Of a stretch of DNA of 64,000 bases, positions 34,993-43,117 are shown in pieces; the stretch's first letter is position 1; each line of letters opens with the position of its first letter. The notes beneath the pieces were generated by a model. It was not told the DNA's origin and did no database searches. It saw nothing but the letters and a program-made list of their open reading frames with translations. The stretch covers positions 248,001 to 312,000 of the forward strand of contig NZ_BJEN01000003.1 in assembly GCF_008326345.1 (NCBI RefSeq), written 5' to 3'. The translations under genes were made by a program, and so were the position numbers. This DNA comes from Cutibacterium modestum. GTDB taxonomy: Bacteria; Actinomycetota; Actinomycetes; Propionibacteriales; Propionibacteriaceae.

Positions 34993-36855
34993 TCAGCTAT
35001 TTTTTGCGCGGGTGCGGGCTTTGGCCCGCTCGTGGGCATTGAGCTCAGTTTTGCGGATACGCACGACGGCCGGGGTGACCTCTAGGCACTCGTCTTCACG
35101 GCAGAACTCGAGCTGCTGCTCCATCGAGAGCTTGGTTGCCGGGATGAGGCGTTCCAGCTCGTCGCCGGTGGAAGAGCGCACATTGGTGAGGTGTTTTTCC
35201 TTGGTGGGGTTGACGTCCATGTCGTCGGGACGGGAATTCTCGCCGACGACCATGCCCTCGTAGGTGTCCTCGCCCGGTGAGACGAACATGGTGCCGCGTT
35301 CCTGCAGGTTGAACAGAGCGTAGGAGGTGACGACTCCGTGACGATCTGCGACCATCGAGCCACTCTGACGGGTGCGCAACTCGCCCACCCACGGTTGGAA
35401 GTTCTCGAAGATCTGGTTCATGATGCCCTGGCCACGGGTCTGGGTGAGGAACTCGGTGCGGAATCCGATGAGACCACGGGCCGGGACGACAAACTCCATG
35501 CGTACCCAGCCGGAGCTATGGTTGACCATGTGCATCATCTGGCCCTTGCGCAGGCCCATCATCTGGGTGACGGCACCCATGAACTCCTCTGGGGCGTCAA
35601 TGGTGACCCGTTCGAAGGGCTCGTGCAGTTTACCGTCAATAGTCTTGGTGACGACCTGCGGTTTGCCAACGGTCAGCTCGAACCCTTCACGACGCATCTG
35701 CTCGACGAGGACAGCCAGCTGCAATTCGCCGCGGCCTTGTACCTCCCACATGTCGGGGCGGGCGGTGTCGGCGACCTTGATTGAGACGTTTCCGATGAGT
35801 TCTTGGTTGAGGCGAGCCTCGAGAAGACGAGCGGTGAGTTTGTCCCCGGAGTGGCCTGACAGTGGCGAGGTATTGATGCCGATCGTCATCGACATGGACG
35901 GTTCGTCGACGTGAATGAGGGGTAACGGTTCCGGGCTTTCGGGATCTGAGAGCGTCTCGCCAATGGTGATCTCGGGGATACCGGCAATGGCGACAATGTC
36001 TCCGGGCCCAGCTTTCTCCGCGGGAACGCGTTCAAGGGCCTCGGTCATGAGCAGTTCGGAGAGCTTGACGTTCTGGACCGAGCCGTCGCGCTTGCACCAC
36101 GCCACCGTCTGTCCCTTGGTGAGCTCACCGGACACCACGCGGCACAGAGCCAGACGACCGAGGTAGGGGGAGGCGTCGAGGTTGGTAACGTGGGCGCGCA
36201 ACACCCCGCCCTCTTCGTAGGTGGGGGCCGGGATGTTCTCGAGGATGCAGTCGAACAGCGGTTGCAGGTCGGGGGAGTCGGGCAACTTGCCATCCTCGGG
36301 CTTGTTGAGGGAGGCTCGGCCAGCCTTGGCTGAGGCGTAGATTACTGGCACGTCGAGCAGAGAGGCATCGTCGTCGTCAGAAAGGTCCATGAAGAGGTCG
36401 TAGGTTTCCTCGACGACGTCGTCGATGCGGGCGTCGGAGCGGTCAACCTTGTTGAGCACCAGGATGAGAGGCAGTTTCTTTGCTAGCGCTTTGCGTAGCA
36501 CGAAGCGAGTCTGTGGCAATGGCCCCTCGGATGCGTCAACGAGCAGAATGACGCCGTCGACCATCTCTAGGCCGCGCTCCACCTCGCCGCCGAAATCGGC
36601 GTGGCCGGGGGTGTCGATGATGTTGAGGGTGATTTTCTCGCCGTCGCTCATGACGTGCTTGACAGCAGTGTTCTTGGCGAGGATCGTGATGCCCTTCTCG
36701 CGTTCCAGATCCATCGAGTCCATGACGCGTTTTTCGACTTCGGCGCCCTCGCGGAAGGCTCCCGACTGCCACAACATAGCGTCGACCAAAGTGGTCTTTC
36801 CGTGGTCAACGTGGGCCACGATAGCGATGTTGCGCAGATCCTTGCGTACGGGCAT
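34993..36855 (-). CDS. typA: Ribosome-associated GTPase TypA/BipA
   Basis: A 620-aa translational GTPase of the EF-G-like family that binds the ribosome under stress and aids 50S assembly. G1 is AHVDHGKTT, G2 within REKGITI, G3 DTPGHADFGGEV, G4 NKVDR and G5 around SAKAG. Domains II, III, V and the BipA-specific C-terminal domain (YALFNLQERGTMFVSPGEDT) follow in the usual order. Length is normal. CCGGAG precedes the ATG with 6-nt spacing. Monocistronic on the minus strand with a hairpin after it. Confidence 0.96.
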   Translation of the reverse strand: MPVRKDLRNIAIVAHVDHGKTTLVDAMLWQSGAFREGAEVEKRVMDSMDLEREKGITILAKNTAVKHVMSDGEKITLNIIDTPGHADFGGEVERGLEMVDGVILLVDASEGPLPQTRFVLRKALAKKLPLILVLNKVDRSDARIDDVVEETYDLFMDLSDDDDASLLDVPVIYASAKAGRASLNKPEDGKLPDSPDLQPLFDCILENIPAPTYEEGGVLRAHVTNLDASPYLGRLALCRVVSGELTKGQTVAWCKRDGSVQNVKLSELLMTEALERVPAEKAGPGDIVAIAGIPEITIGETLSDPESPEPLPLIHVDEPSMSMTIGINTSPLSGHSGDKLTARLLEARLNQELIGNVSIKVADTARPDMWEVQGRGELQLAVLVEQMRREGFELTVGKPQVVTKTIDGKLHEPFERVTIDAPEEFMGAVTQMMGLRKGQMMHMVNHSSGWVRMEFVVPARGLIGFRTEFLTQTRGQGIMNQIFENFQPWVGELRTRQSGSMVADRHGVVTSYALFNLQERGTMFVSPGEDTYEGMVVGENSRPDDMDVNPTKEKHLTNVRSSTGDELERLIPATKLSMEQQLEFCREDECLEVTPAVVRIRKTELNAHERAKARTRAKNS

Positions 36856-36987
36856 GCAGAACTCCGGTTCGGGTCGAGGATGGAGACACCGCGATGGGGT
36901 CGCGGGCGGCTGGCGGGCGAAAACGCACCACCGTGAAGTGTAGGTCAGGGCAGGGTTGCGCTACGAATGAGCGAGTCAGCGCCACCT

Positions 36988-37152
36988 TCAGTAGTGCGGA
37001 TGTGGTGGGTGAGTCGCAGTTTTCTCGGCAGTCGTGTGAATTCCATCGCACCACTGCGAGGGTGGCACCTGTGCCTTGACCTGGTCGACGTGCTCGCCAC
37101 ACCCGGCCCACGTCGTCTTGCCACAAACGTTGCATCTGACGGGTCGGCACAT
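36988..37152 (-). CDS. 54-aa cysteine-rich zinc-ribbon-like protein
   Basis: A short gene on the minus strand: ATG 37152 to TGA 36988. The product begins MCRPVRCNVCGKTTWAGCG and continues HVDQVKAQVP-PSQWC. C2, C7, C10 and C18 plus the later WC make a zinc-ribbon-like site; this N-terminus closely matches a small conserved protein I recall from many actinobacteria (MCRPVxCxxCGKTTWAGCG). Function unknown. GAAAGGAT lies properly before the ATG. The C-terminus (THPPHPHY) is His/Pro-rich, which may add metal ligands. It lies between typA and the divergent DUF3151 gene. Confidence 0.85.
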   Translation of the reverse strand: MCRPVRCNVCGKTTWAGCGEHVDQVKAQVPPSQWCDGIHTTAEKTATHPPHPHY

Positions 37153-37238
37153 AGTGGTAATCCTTTCGTGGGCTGAAACAAGTTTATGTCATGTGGCCTT
37201 GTTGGTGGCCCGAGCGAGCGCCGCGCTGCGTTTCGCCT

Positions 37239-37244
37239 TAGGCT
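37239..37244 (+). promoter_or_regulatory. Leaderless-type -10 box of the DUF3151 gene
   Basis: TAGGCT at 37239-37244 lies 7 nt before ATG 37252, the same box and nearly the same spacing as at 24659-24664 before the gene at 24671. Confidence 0.6.
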
Positions 37245-37251
37245 TGGGAGC

Positions 37252-37758
37252 ATGGCTGAGGAGCAAAACACCGATCTGACCACTGAGATCGAGGGGCAGG
37301 ACCATGGCGTGCGGTTGCCGCCCGACCCGGCCATTCGCAAACTTGCCAGGCGTGGTCGCGATGAGTTCATGGCGGTCGTTAAGGAGCATCCGACCTCGAC
37401 GTTATGCTGGGCCCTCCTGGCTGAGGGGTCGTTGCTGAGCGGTACTGATGCCGCTGACGTTGCCGCGTACGCTTATGCCCGCACAGGTCGTGACCTTGGC
37501 CTCGAGCAACTTCGGGACGCTGGATGGGATGGCGAGGGGCTCGTGGATTGGGGCTATCTGCCTCACCAAGGGGTATTCCGTTGCCTGCACGCCTTGTCGA
37601 TGGCGGCCGAGCGGCTTGGATTCGGTGATGAAGCCGACGACGCCGACACCATGTTGCGGGAGTTGAGCGACGAAGCATGGCGGGCGTTGCGTGGCGATGA
37701 TGTGCCGTCTGGTAGTGCTGTAGACGTCGACGTGGCTGAAGGGTCTGCTGAGGAGTAG
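37252..37758 (+). CDS. DUF3151-family protein
   Basis: A 168-aa soluble protein of the actinobacterial DUF3151 family, function unknown. Typical features are LPPDPAIRKLA near the start, HPTSTLCWALLAEGSL in the middle and AYAYARTGRDLGLEQLR plus DWGYLPHQGVFRCLHAL, an all-helical pattern. The acidic tail after about residue 145 is variable. ATG 37252 is favoured over an in-frame GTG/ATG further up because of the leaderless -10 box and because the upstream residues are unlike the family. In mycobacteria its relative sits near fba and purA; here purA is 7 kb downstream. Confidence 0.82.
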   Translation: MAEEQNTDLTTEIEGQDHGVRLPPDPAIRKLARRGRDEFMAVVKEHPTSTLCWALLAEGSLLSGTDAADVAAYAYARTGRDLGLEQLRDAGWDGEGLVDWGYLPHQGVFRCLHALSMAAERLGFGDEADDADTMLRELSDEAWRALRGDDVPSGSAVDVDVAEGSAEE

Positions 37759-37829
37759 GAGTGACGGTTTCGTTGTCGCCCGGCAGTAGAAGGTTGACAG
37801 TGGGCCTATTCTTTTGCATCCTTAACATA

Positions 37830-37844
37830 GGACATCCAATGTCC
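37830..37844 (+). promoter_or_regulatory. Palindromic operator candidate of the sialic-acid operon
   Basis: GGACAT-CCA-ATGTCC, a perfect 6+3+6 inverted repeat 47 nt before nanT, located just after a TTGACA -35-like hexamer (37794-37799) and a TAACAT -10-like box (37823-37828). Its position downstream of the promoter fits repression. The GntR-type regulator at 42266-42988 is the obvious candidate to bind it. This is inference. Confidence 0.5.
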
Positions 37845-37891
37845 AACGTAATGCGCAGGTGTTTACCTGACCAATCAATGGAGATGGGCGT

Positions 37892-39496
37892 ATGAGCAAC
37901 GTCGAGGCCATGGCGGCTAGGAAATCATGGCGTGACGAGTTGACCGGCACGCAGTGGAAATCGTTCTGGGCGGCATGGATCGGTTATCTGCTGGACGGAT
38001 TCGACTTCGTCATGATCACGCTGGTCCTCACCGAGATCGGCAGGACCTTTCACGTCGGACCAGCGGCGACTGCGACCCTGGTGTCCGCTGCCTTTATTGC
38101 GCGATGGTTTGGCGGGCTGCTGCTGGGAGCTATCGGCGACCGGATAGGCCGCAAGGAAGCCATGGTCATCTCGATTTTGCTTTATGCGGGTGGATCGGTC
38201 GCCTGTGCCATTGCCCCGGCTTTCTGGGTCATCTTCGTTGCCCGCGTCTGCATCGGCATGGGTATGGCCGGTGAGTACGGCTCTTCAGCCACCTACGTCA
38301 TTGAGTCCTGGCCAGTGCGTCTGCGGAATAAGGCCTCCGGGTTCCTTATTTCCGGATTCTCTCTCGGTGCCGGTGTAACGGCTCAGGTATATGCCCTCAT
38401 CGAGTACCTTACCCGTGGCACCTCCGCTGAGCCTTATACCTGGCGAATCCTCTTCGCGCTTGGCATTATCCCGATCGCCTTGGCCCTGTGGCTGCGTCGT
38501 GCCCTTCCTGAGGCCGCCGACTTTGTAAAAATGCGCGAGGAACAGGCCGCTCGGGCCGCTGTCGGCGAAGCCGTCGAGAAGACCGACATGTTCACCATGC
38601 TCTTCGCACGTACCCCGAAGCGAAGCATCATTAACATTGTCCTGGCCCTCACAACGTTCGGATGCCTAATCGTCATTTACCTGTTCAAGAGCGGCGTCCC
38701 GGGGCTCGTGTTGGCACTGCTGTGGATCGTCGTCGTGGCTGTCATGGTGAGCTTCATGGCCCAGTTCGAGGGACCGCGTTGGCCGACAGGTGTGGCCGTC
38801 ATGATCACGGTGTTTGTCGCCTTCCTCTACTCCTGGCCTTTGCAGGCCCTGTTGCCCACCTACTATCGCCAGACTCTGGGCCTGGCCAGCGACACCGCTT
38901 CGAATCTCGTGACCGCCACTTCTTTTGGCGCCGCTGCGGGCTGCATCATGGCCGGATTCATCGGTGACAAATTCGGCACCCGCAAGGCCTATTGGGTCTC
39001 CTTGCTCATTTCGGAGTTCCTCGTTCTGCCGGTCTTCCTTGTTAGCCGGGACATGGTGCATTCCTCAACAATATGGGTCGTGCTCCTCGGAGTCTTCATC
39101 TTTGCCCAGCAGATGTTCGGACAGGGCATCTCTGGTCTGCTGCCGAAGTTCATTTCGAACTACTTCCCGGTTGAGAAACGTGCTGCTGGCTTGGGCTTCT
39201 CTTATAACGTCGGAGCTCTCGGTGGGGCCATCGCCCCGGTCCTCGGCATTGCCCTGGCAGGTGATCCAGCTACCGGTGTCGGCGGTGCGCTGCCCTCCAG
39301 CTGGGGCCTCGGATGGACCCTGTTCATCCTGTCTTTCGCATTCACCGCGGTGATCATCATTCTCATCGCCATCAATTTCCCGTACCGGGTGCAGAAACTG
39401 TTGCGCCCCGACCACGTGCGTCCCGCCGACCGGATGGATCACGTCGATGAAGAGCTCGCGGTTTCCCGGGATCCTGACACTATCGTCGCCTCGTGA
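37892..39496 (+). CDS. nanT: Sialic acid transporter, MFS (NanT-like)
   Basis: A 534-aa MFS proton symporter for N-acetylneuraminic acid. It follows E. coli NanT closely in key stretches: AAWIGYLLDGFDFVMITLVL, SAAFIARWFGGLLLGA, and GMGMAGEYGSSATYVIESWP followed by NKASGFLISGFS. Like NanT it has two extra helices in the middle (about 250-300), giving 14. GGAGATG precedes the ATG. First gene of an operon with DUF4862, nanA and nanE (24-nt gap to the next gene). It supplies scavenged host sialic acid to the lyase. Confidence 0.93.
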   Translation: MSNVEAMAARKSWRDELTGTQWKSFWAAWIGYLLDGFDFVMITLVLTEIGRTFHVGPAATATLVSAAFIARWFGGLLLGAIGDRIGRKEAMVISILLYAGGSVACAIAPAFWVIFVARVCIGMGMAGEYGSSATYVIESWPVRLRNKASGFLISGFSLGAGVTAQVYALIEYLTRGTSAEPYTWRILFALGIIPIALALWLRRALPEAADFVKMREEQAARAAVGEAVEKTDMFTMLFARTPKRSIINIVLALTTFGCLIVIYLFKSGVPGLVLALLWIVVVAVMVSFMAQFEGPRWPTGVAVMITVFVAFLYSWPLQALLPTYYRQTLGLASDTASNLVTATSFGAAAGCIMAGFIGDKFGTRKAYWVSLLISEFLVLPVFLVSRDMVHSSTIWVVLLGVFIFAQQMFGQGISGLLPKFISNYFPVEKRAAGLGFSYNVGALGGAIAPVLGIALAGDPATGVGGALPSSWGLGWTLFILSFAFTAVIIILIAINFPYRVQKLLRPDHVRPADRMDHVDEELAVSRDPDTIVAS

Positions 39497-39520
39497 TACG
39501 GGCGAAAAGGAGGCCATGAC

Positions 39521-40426
39521 ATGAACACTGTTCCGACCATCGTTGGCGCGTACGCCGCGATGCCACGGACCACTGCCGAGCGGGAGGACTTTTACCGAGG
39601 GCTGGCCGAGACCGGTTGGGTCGACGGTATCGAGATTCCCTACCGAGATGGCCTCGACGCCGATCCTCGGTGGCTCGTCGATCAACTGCGCGACCGGTTC
39701 GCCCACTGCGTCGTGACGGCCATTCCGGGAACCATGGGGCGGCTGGCCGGTGATCCGGACTTCGGCCTGGCGTCCGCCGATGGGCCAGGGCGTCAACGAG
39801 CACTCGAATGGTTCACCGCCCTGGTTGACGATGTGCGAGCCTTGCACGAGGTGGTCGGACACCCTGTCGTCAGATGGGTCGAGGTCCATTCCGCTCCCAG
39901 TCGTAAGGCCGACGTGAAGGCATTCGCCTCCTCGCTGGCCGAGCTCTCCGGCCTGTTCGAGGACGCTGGACTTGCCATCGTCGTTGAACACTGCGACTCG
40001 GCTGGCAGCGTCGGACCGGGTGAGAAGGAGTTCCTCAGTCTAGACGACGAGATTACCGCGGTGGCCGGCACGGGGGTGTCCCTGACAATCAACTGGGGCC
40101 GCAGTGTCGTTGAATCCCATGACCCCGAGCTGCCCGCACGCCAAGTTGCTCGGCTGGCCGCTGCCGGTCTGCTTGGCGGGGTGATGGTCTCGGGCGCTGG
40201 TCCGGACGCCACTCAGTACGGCCCGGTCTGGGGAGACGCTCACCTCCCGTTGCGAGACGACGAACCTACCAGCCTCCTGACCTCAGACCTCATCGGCTCC
40301 TTCCTGGACGCCGCCCGAGGCTTGCAGGCCTACCAAGGAATCAAGATCCAGACTCCTTCCAACGCCACCGTCGAGCGGCGGCTGGCCATGATCGCTTCCA
40401 TCCATGACGTCATGGTGGCGGCATGA
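39521..40426 (+). CDS. DUF4862-like TIM-barrel protein in the nan operon
   Basis: A 301-aa predicted TIM-barrel protein. WVDGIEIPYRDG near the start, RWVEVHSAPSRKAD, and AIVVEHCDSAG with a later LTINWGRSVVESHD give the spacing of acidic and histidine ligands seen in sugar-phosphate isomerase/epimerase-like barrels. I associate it with DUF4862, which has no assigned activity. AAGGAGG stands before the ATG. Its place between nanT and nanA, with 4-nt overlap to the longest nanA frame, argues for a role in sialic acid use, such as handling a modified sialic acid or anomer; that is inference. Confidence 0.7.
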   Translation: MNTVPTIVGAYAAMPRTTAEREDFYRGLAETGWVDGIEIPYRDGLDADPRWLVDQLRDRFAHCVVTAIPGTMGRLAGDPDFGLASADGPGRQRALEWFTALVDDVRALHEVVGHPVVRWVEVHSAPSRKADVKAFASSLAELSGLFEDAGLAIVVEHCDSAGSVGPGEKEFLSLDDEITAVAGTGVSLTINWGRSVVESHDPELPARQVARLAAAGLLGGVMVSGAGPDATQYGPVWGDAHLPLRDDEPTSLLTSDLIGSFLDAARGLQAYQGIKIQTPSNATVERRLAMIASIHDVMVAA

Positions 40427-40473
40427 CATCCATCAACGACACGACATCCACAAACAACACGAAGGACGACACC

Positions 40474-41394
40474 ATGACCACGAAGTTCCACGGCGTCATT
40501 CCCCCTGTCGTCACCCCACTGACGACCAATGGCGACCTTGACGTCCCGTCCTATGAGAAGCTTATAAACCGCCTGCTCGGCCAAGGCGTGGACGGACTGT
40601 TCGTCCTCGGGTCCACCTCAGAGGTCGCTTTTTTTGACGACGAGATGCGCGGACGCGTCCTGGCCGAGGCCAAGCGGATCATTAACGGACGGGTGCCGCT
40701 GCTGGCTGGCGTCATCGACACCGAGACCCTGCGCGTCATTCGCCACATCCGCCAGGCCGAGGACGTTGGCGTCGACGCCGTCGTCGCCACCGCGCCGTTT
40801 TACGCCATTACCGGACCTACCGAAGTCGAAAACCACTTCCGCGCCCTGCACGAGGCCACTGACCTACCACTGTTCGTCTACGACATCCCGGTGTGCGTGC
40901 ACGTCAAAGTCCCCGTCGAGCTTATGATCAGGTTGGGACGCGAGGGGGTCATTGTGGGCTGCAAAGATTCCTCGGCCGATGACGTCTCCTTCCGCCGTCT
41001 CGCCTTGGCTAACCGTGCTGCCGGCTCTCCGCTATCCCTGTTCACCGGTCACGAGGTTGTCGTCGACGGGGCTTTCATGTCGGGCGCCGACGGTGTCGTG
41101 CCTGGTCTGGCTAACGTTGACGCGACCAACTACGTCGCCATGTACAAGGCCTACCGTGAGGGGGATTGGGAGACCGTTCGTATCGAGCAGGACAAGGCCA
41201 CCGAGCTGTTCGAGATCGTCTTCGCCCCGCAGGGTGTCGTCGGCCCGGCCGCCGGTGTGGGCGCTTTCAAGACGGCCATGCAGCTCCTGGGCATCATCGC
41301 AACCAACACCATGAGCGTGCCTCTGCCAACCCTCACAGATGACAACGTAGAGAGAGTCGCCGAGGTGCTTCGTCGCGTCGGCCAGCTCGCGTGA
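40474..41394 (+). CDS. nanA: N-acetylneuraminate lyase (DapA/NanA family)
   Basis: A 306-aa class I aldolase expected to split N-acetylneuraminate into pyruvate and N-acetylmannosamine. The DHDPS/NAL barrel shows GVIPPVVTPLT, LFVLGSTSEVAFF (the pyruvate carboxylate-binding motif, GSTSE rather than GSTGE), the tyrosine in FVYDIPV and the Schiff-base lysine in VIVGCKDSS. ATG 40474 is chosen over 40423 because GAAGGA lies 7 nt before it and the 17 extra residues are low-complexity Thr/Asn/Asp. By sequence alone another DapA-family aldolase is possible; operon context with nanT and nanE supports the lyase. Confidence 0.85.
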   Translation: MTTKFHGVIPPVVTPLTTNGDLDVPSYEKLINRLLGQGVDGLFVLGSTSEVAFFDDEMRGRVLAEAKRIINGRVPLLAGVIDTETLRVIRHIRQAEDVGVDAVVATAPFYAITGPTEVENHFRALHEATDLPLFVYDIPVCVHVKVPVELMIRLGREGVIVGCKDSSADDVSFRRLALANRAAGSPLSLFTGHEVVVDGAFMSGADGVVPGLANVDATNYVAMYKAYREGDWETVRIEQDKATELFEIVFAPQGVVGPAAGVGAFKTAMQLLGIIATNTMSVPLPTLTDDNVERVAEVLRRVGQLA

Positions 41395-41426
41395 ATGACA
41401 AACACCGATCTGAGGAGGACTTAAGC

Positions 41427-42116
41427 ATGAGCGGATTCACCGACAGGCTCATCGCATCCATGGCGGGAGGACTTGTGGTTTCCTGCCAGGCTTACCCAGG
41501 AGAACCGCTGCGCCACCCTGAGACGATGGCCCAGATGGCGGCCGCGGTCGAGGTCGGGGGAGCGGTGGCGGTGCGCGCTCAGGGACTCTCCGATGTTTCC
41601 GCTGTCAGGGGGCGAGTGAGCGTTCCGGTGGTCGGTATCTGGAAGGAGGGCAACGAGGGCATCTACATCACCCCAACTCTGCGACATGCACGTTGCGTGG
41701 CAGCTGCTGGGGCTGACATCGTCGCCCTCGATGGCACCCGACGTGACCGCGTCGACGGGCTGACGCTGGCTGAAACGATTAGGGGCCTCAAGGAGGAGTA
41801 CGACGTCGTCGTCATGGCCGACTGCGGCTCGGTTGACGACGGTTTGTTCGCCGCTGAAGCAGGGGCTGATCTCATCGGGACGACACTGTGTGGCTATACC
41901 GGGGAGCGCCCGAAGACCGACGGTCCCGATTATGAGGTTATTGAGACTCTTGTCAACAGGCTTGATGGTGGGCGTCCCGTCATCGCTGAGGGGCGCATCC
42001 ACGCCCCGGACCAAGCTCGCCGTGCGATGGACTTGGGGGCCCACGCCGTCGTCGTGGGAACCGCGATTACCCATCCGACCTCGATCACCAGGTGGTTCTG
42101 TGATGCTCTGAGGTGA
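41427..42116 (+). CDS. nanE: N-acetylmannosamine-6-phosphate 2-epimerase
   Basis: A 229-aa NanE-family epimerase converting ManNAc-6-P to GlcNAc-6-P. Typical motifs: GGLVVSCQAYPGEPLRHPE at the start, AVAVRAQGLSDVSAVR, PVVGIWKEG, ITPTLRHARCVAAAGADIVA, and VMADCGSVDDGLFAAEAGAD with LIGTTLCGYTG. ATG 41427 follows GAGGAGG at good distance; the frame opens 36 nt earlier. It ends the operon. A ManNAc kinase gene (nanK) is not in this cluster, so the required phosphorylation must come from elsewhere. Confidence 0.93.
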   Translation: MSGFTDRLIASMAGGLVVSCQAYPGEPLRHPETMAQMAAAVEVGGAVAVRAQGLSDVSAVRGRVSVPVVGIWKEGNEGIYITPTLRHARCVAAAGADIVALDGTRRDRVDGLTLAETIRGLKEEYDVVVMADCGSVDDGLFAAEAGADLIGTTLCGYTGERPKTDGPDYEVIETLVNRLDGGRPVIAEGRIHAPDQARRAMDLGAHAVVVGTAITHPTSITRWFCDALR

Positions 42117-42146
42117 TTCGATTCGTCACATTACCCTTGTGGGCAG

Positions 42147-42236
42147 ATGTTTGTTATCTGCTCTTCTCAGACTGAAGCCGGGAAACTACTCGGTATTTCC
42201 CACCAGTGCGTCCAACAGCTAGCCAAATCAGGCTGA
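42147..42236 (+). pseudogene. Helix-turn-helix gene fragment, 29 codons
   Basis: A short frame from ATG 42147 to TGA 42236 reads SQTEAGKLLGISHQCVQQLA, which fits the helix-turn-helix pattern TQTEAAELLGVSRQRVxQL common in antitoxin-type and excisionase-like regulators. Nothing coding continues after the stop. It is best seen as the leftover of a deleted small regulator between nanE and the GntR gene. Confidence 0.5.
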
Positions 42237-42265
42237 CTATTTCAAGGTTGCGTGGCGCGCATCTA

Positions 42266-42988
42266 TCAGGAGCTGCGGGGCACCCCTCCTAGCCTCTCCC
42301 GAATAGCGGCGAAGTGGTGCCACATGGCCTCGCGGCTGGCCTGTGGGTCATGGCCTATGACGCAGTCGGCGATGAGGTCATGGGCCTGACGAGTGGCCGG
42401 CATGGTATTGGTGGGAGGAAGCATCAGCCCAGCAAGGTTGAGGGAGTCCCAAAAGACGTCAATGAGCTCGCGGGCGAGTTGATTGGCCATGTCCGCGTAC
42501 AGCAGTCGGTGAAACTGACGGTCCGCGACGGCCGACTCTTTAGGGTCGTCCATCCGGGCTGCCAGGGCGTGTAGGGCGCGACCGGTCTCGGTGCTGATGG
42601 TGCCGGTAACCTCGGCGGCCAGCGAGCATTCCATGAGGGCCCGCACTTCCACCATCTCTCGCAGCCCAGTGTAGTCTCGGGCTCCGCTCTCATCGCTGGC
42701 GACCTGCTTGACGCTCCGGTAGACGAGACTGGGCCGGATTGTTGACGCAGATGCCGTTGACAGATACGTCCCTAGACCACGACGCACCTCGAGGATGCCC
42801 AGAGCGCGCAATTCACGCACTGCCTCACGAACGGTGCCACGGGCCATCCCGAACTGGGTCGCGAGGTCCTGTTCGATTGGGATGGGGTCCCCGGGGACAA
42901 GATTTGAGGAAAGGATCCACTCGAACATCCGCTGAGCCGCCGGATTGAGATTATCGGCTAAGTGGACGGCGCCGTTCGTATCTGACAT
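42266..42988 (-). CDS. GntR-family (FCD domain) regulator, probable nan repressor
   Basis: A 240-aa FadR-subfamily transcription factor. The winged helix-turn-helix is at the N-terminus (EQDLATQFGMARGTVREAVR, then ILEVRRGLGTYLS), and the helical FCD effector domain follows with LREMVEVRALMECSLA and the metal-binding His/Asp positions (QFHRLLYADMAN, MWHHFAAIRERLG). The frame is open to 43129, but ATG 42988 is chosen: CATGAT lies 7 nt before it and the product then starts like other family members. It converges on the nan operon, so it most likely senses a sialic acid intermediate; NanR of E. coli belongs to the same family. Confidence 0.85.
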   Translation of the reverse strand: MSDTNGAVHLADNLNPAAQRMFEWILSSNLVPGDPIPIEQDLATQFGMARGTVREAVRELRALGILEVRRGLGTYLSTASASTIRPSLVYRSVKQVASDESGARDYTGLREMVEVRALMECSLAAEVTGTISTETGRALHALAARMDDPKESAVADRQFHRLLYADMANQLARELIDVFWDSLNLAGLMLPPTNTMPATRQAHDLIADCVIGHDPQASREAMWHHFAAIRERLGGVPRSS

Positions 42989-43117
42989 GCCGTCAATCAT
43001 GGCATGGACGTCATGATAGCGACACCGGAAAACTGGCTTGGGTGACGCGCGGGGGCAAAAGGCGGAAGAATGGAGACACAGCGACGTTGAAGGCGTCGCC
43101 AGACCCAGGAGCGCGAC

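Noticed and set aside
39065-39991. 308-codon antisense frame across nanT and DUF4862 genes
   Set aside because: Spans the junction of two genuine genes and has typical shadow composition.
40423-40473. Earlier start of nanA overlapping the DUF4862 stop by ATGA
   Set aside because: Would add 17 low-complexity residues not typical of the family; the internal ATG 40474 has a better ribosome-binding site. The earlier start is not excluded.
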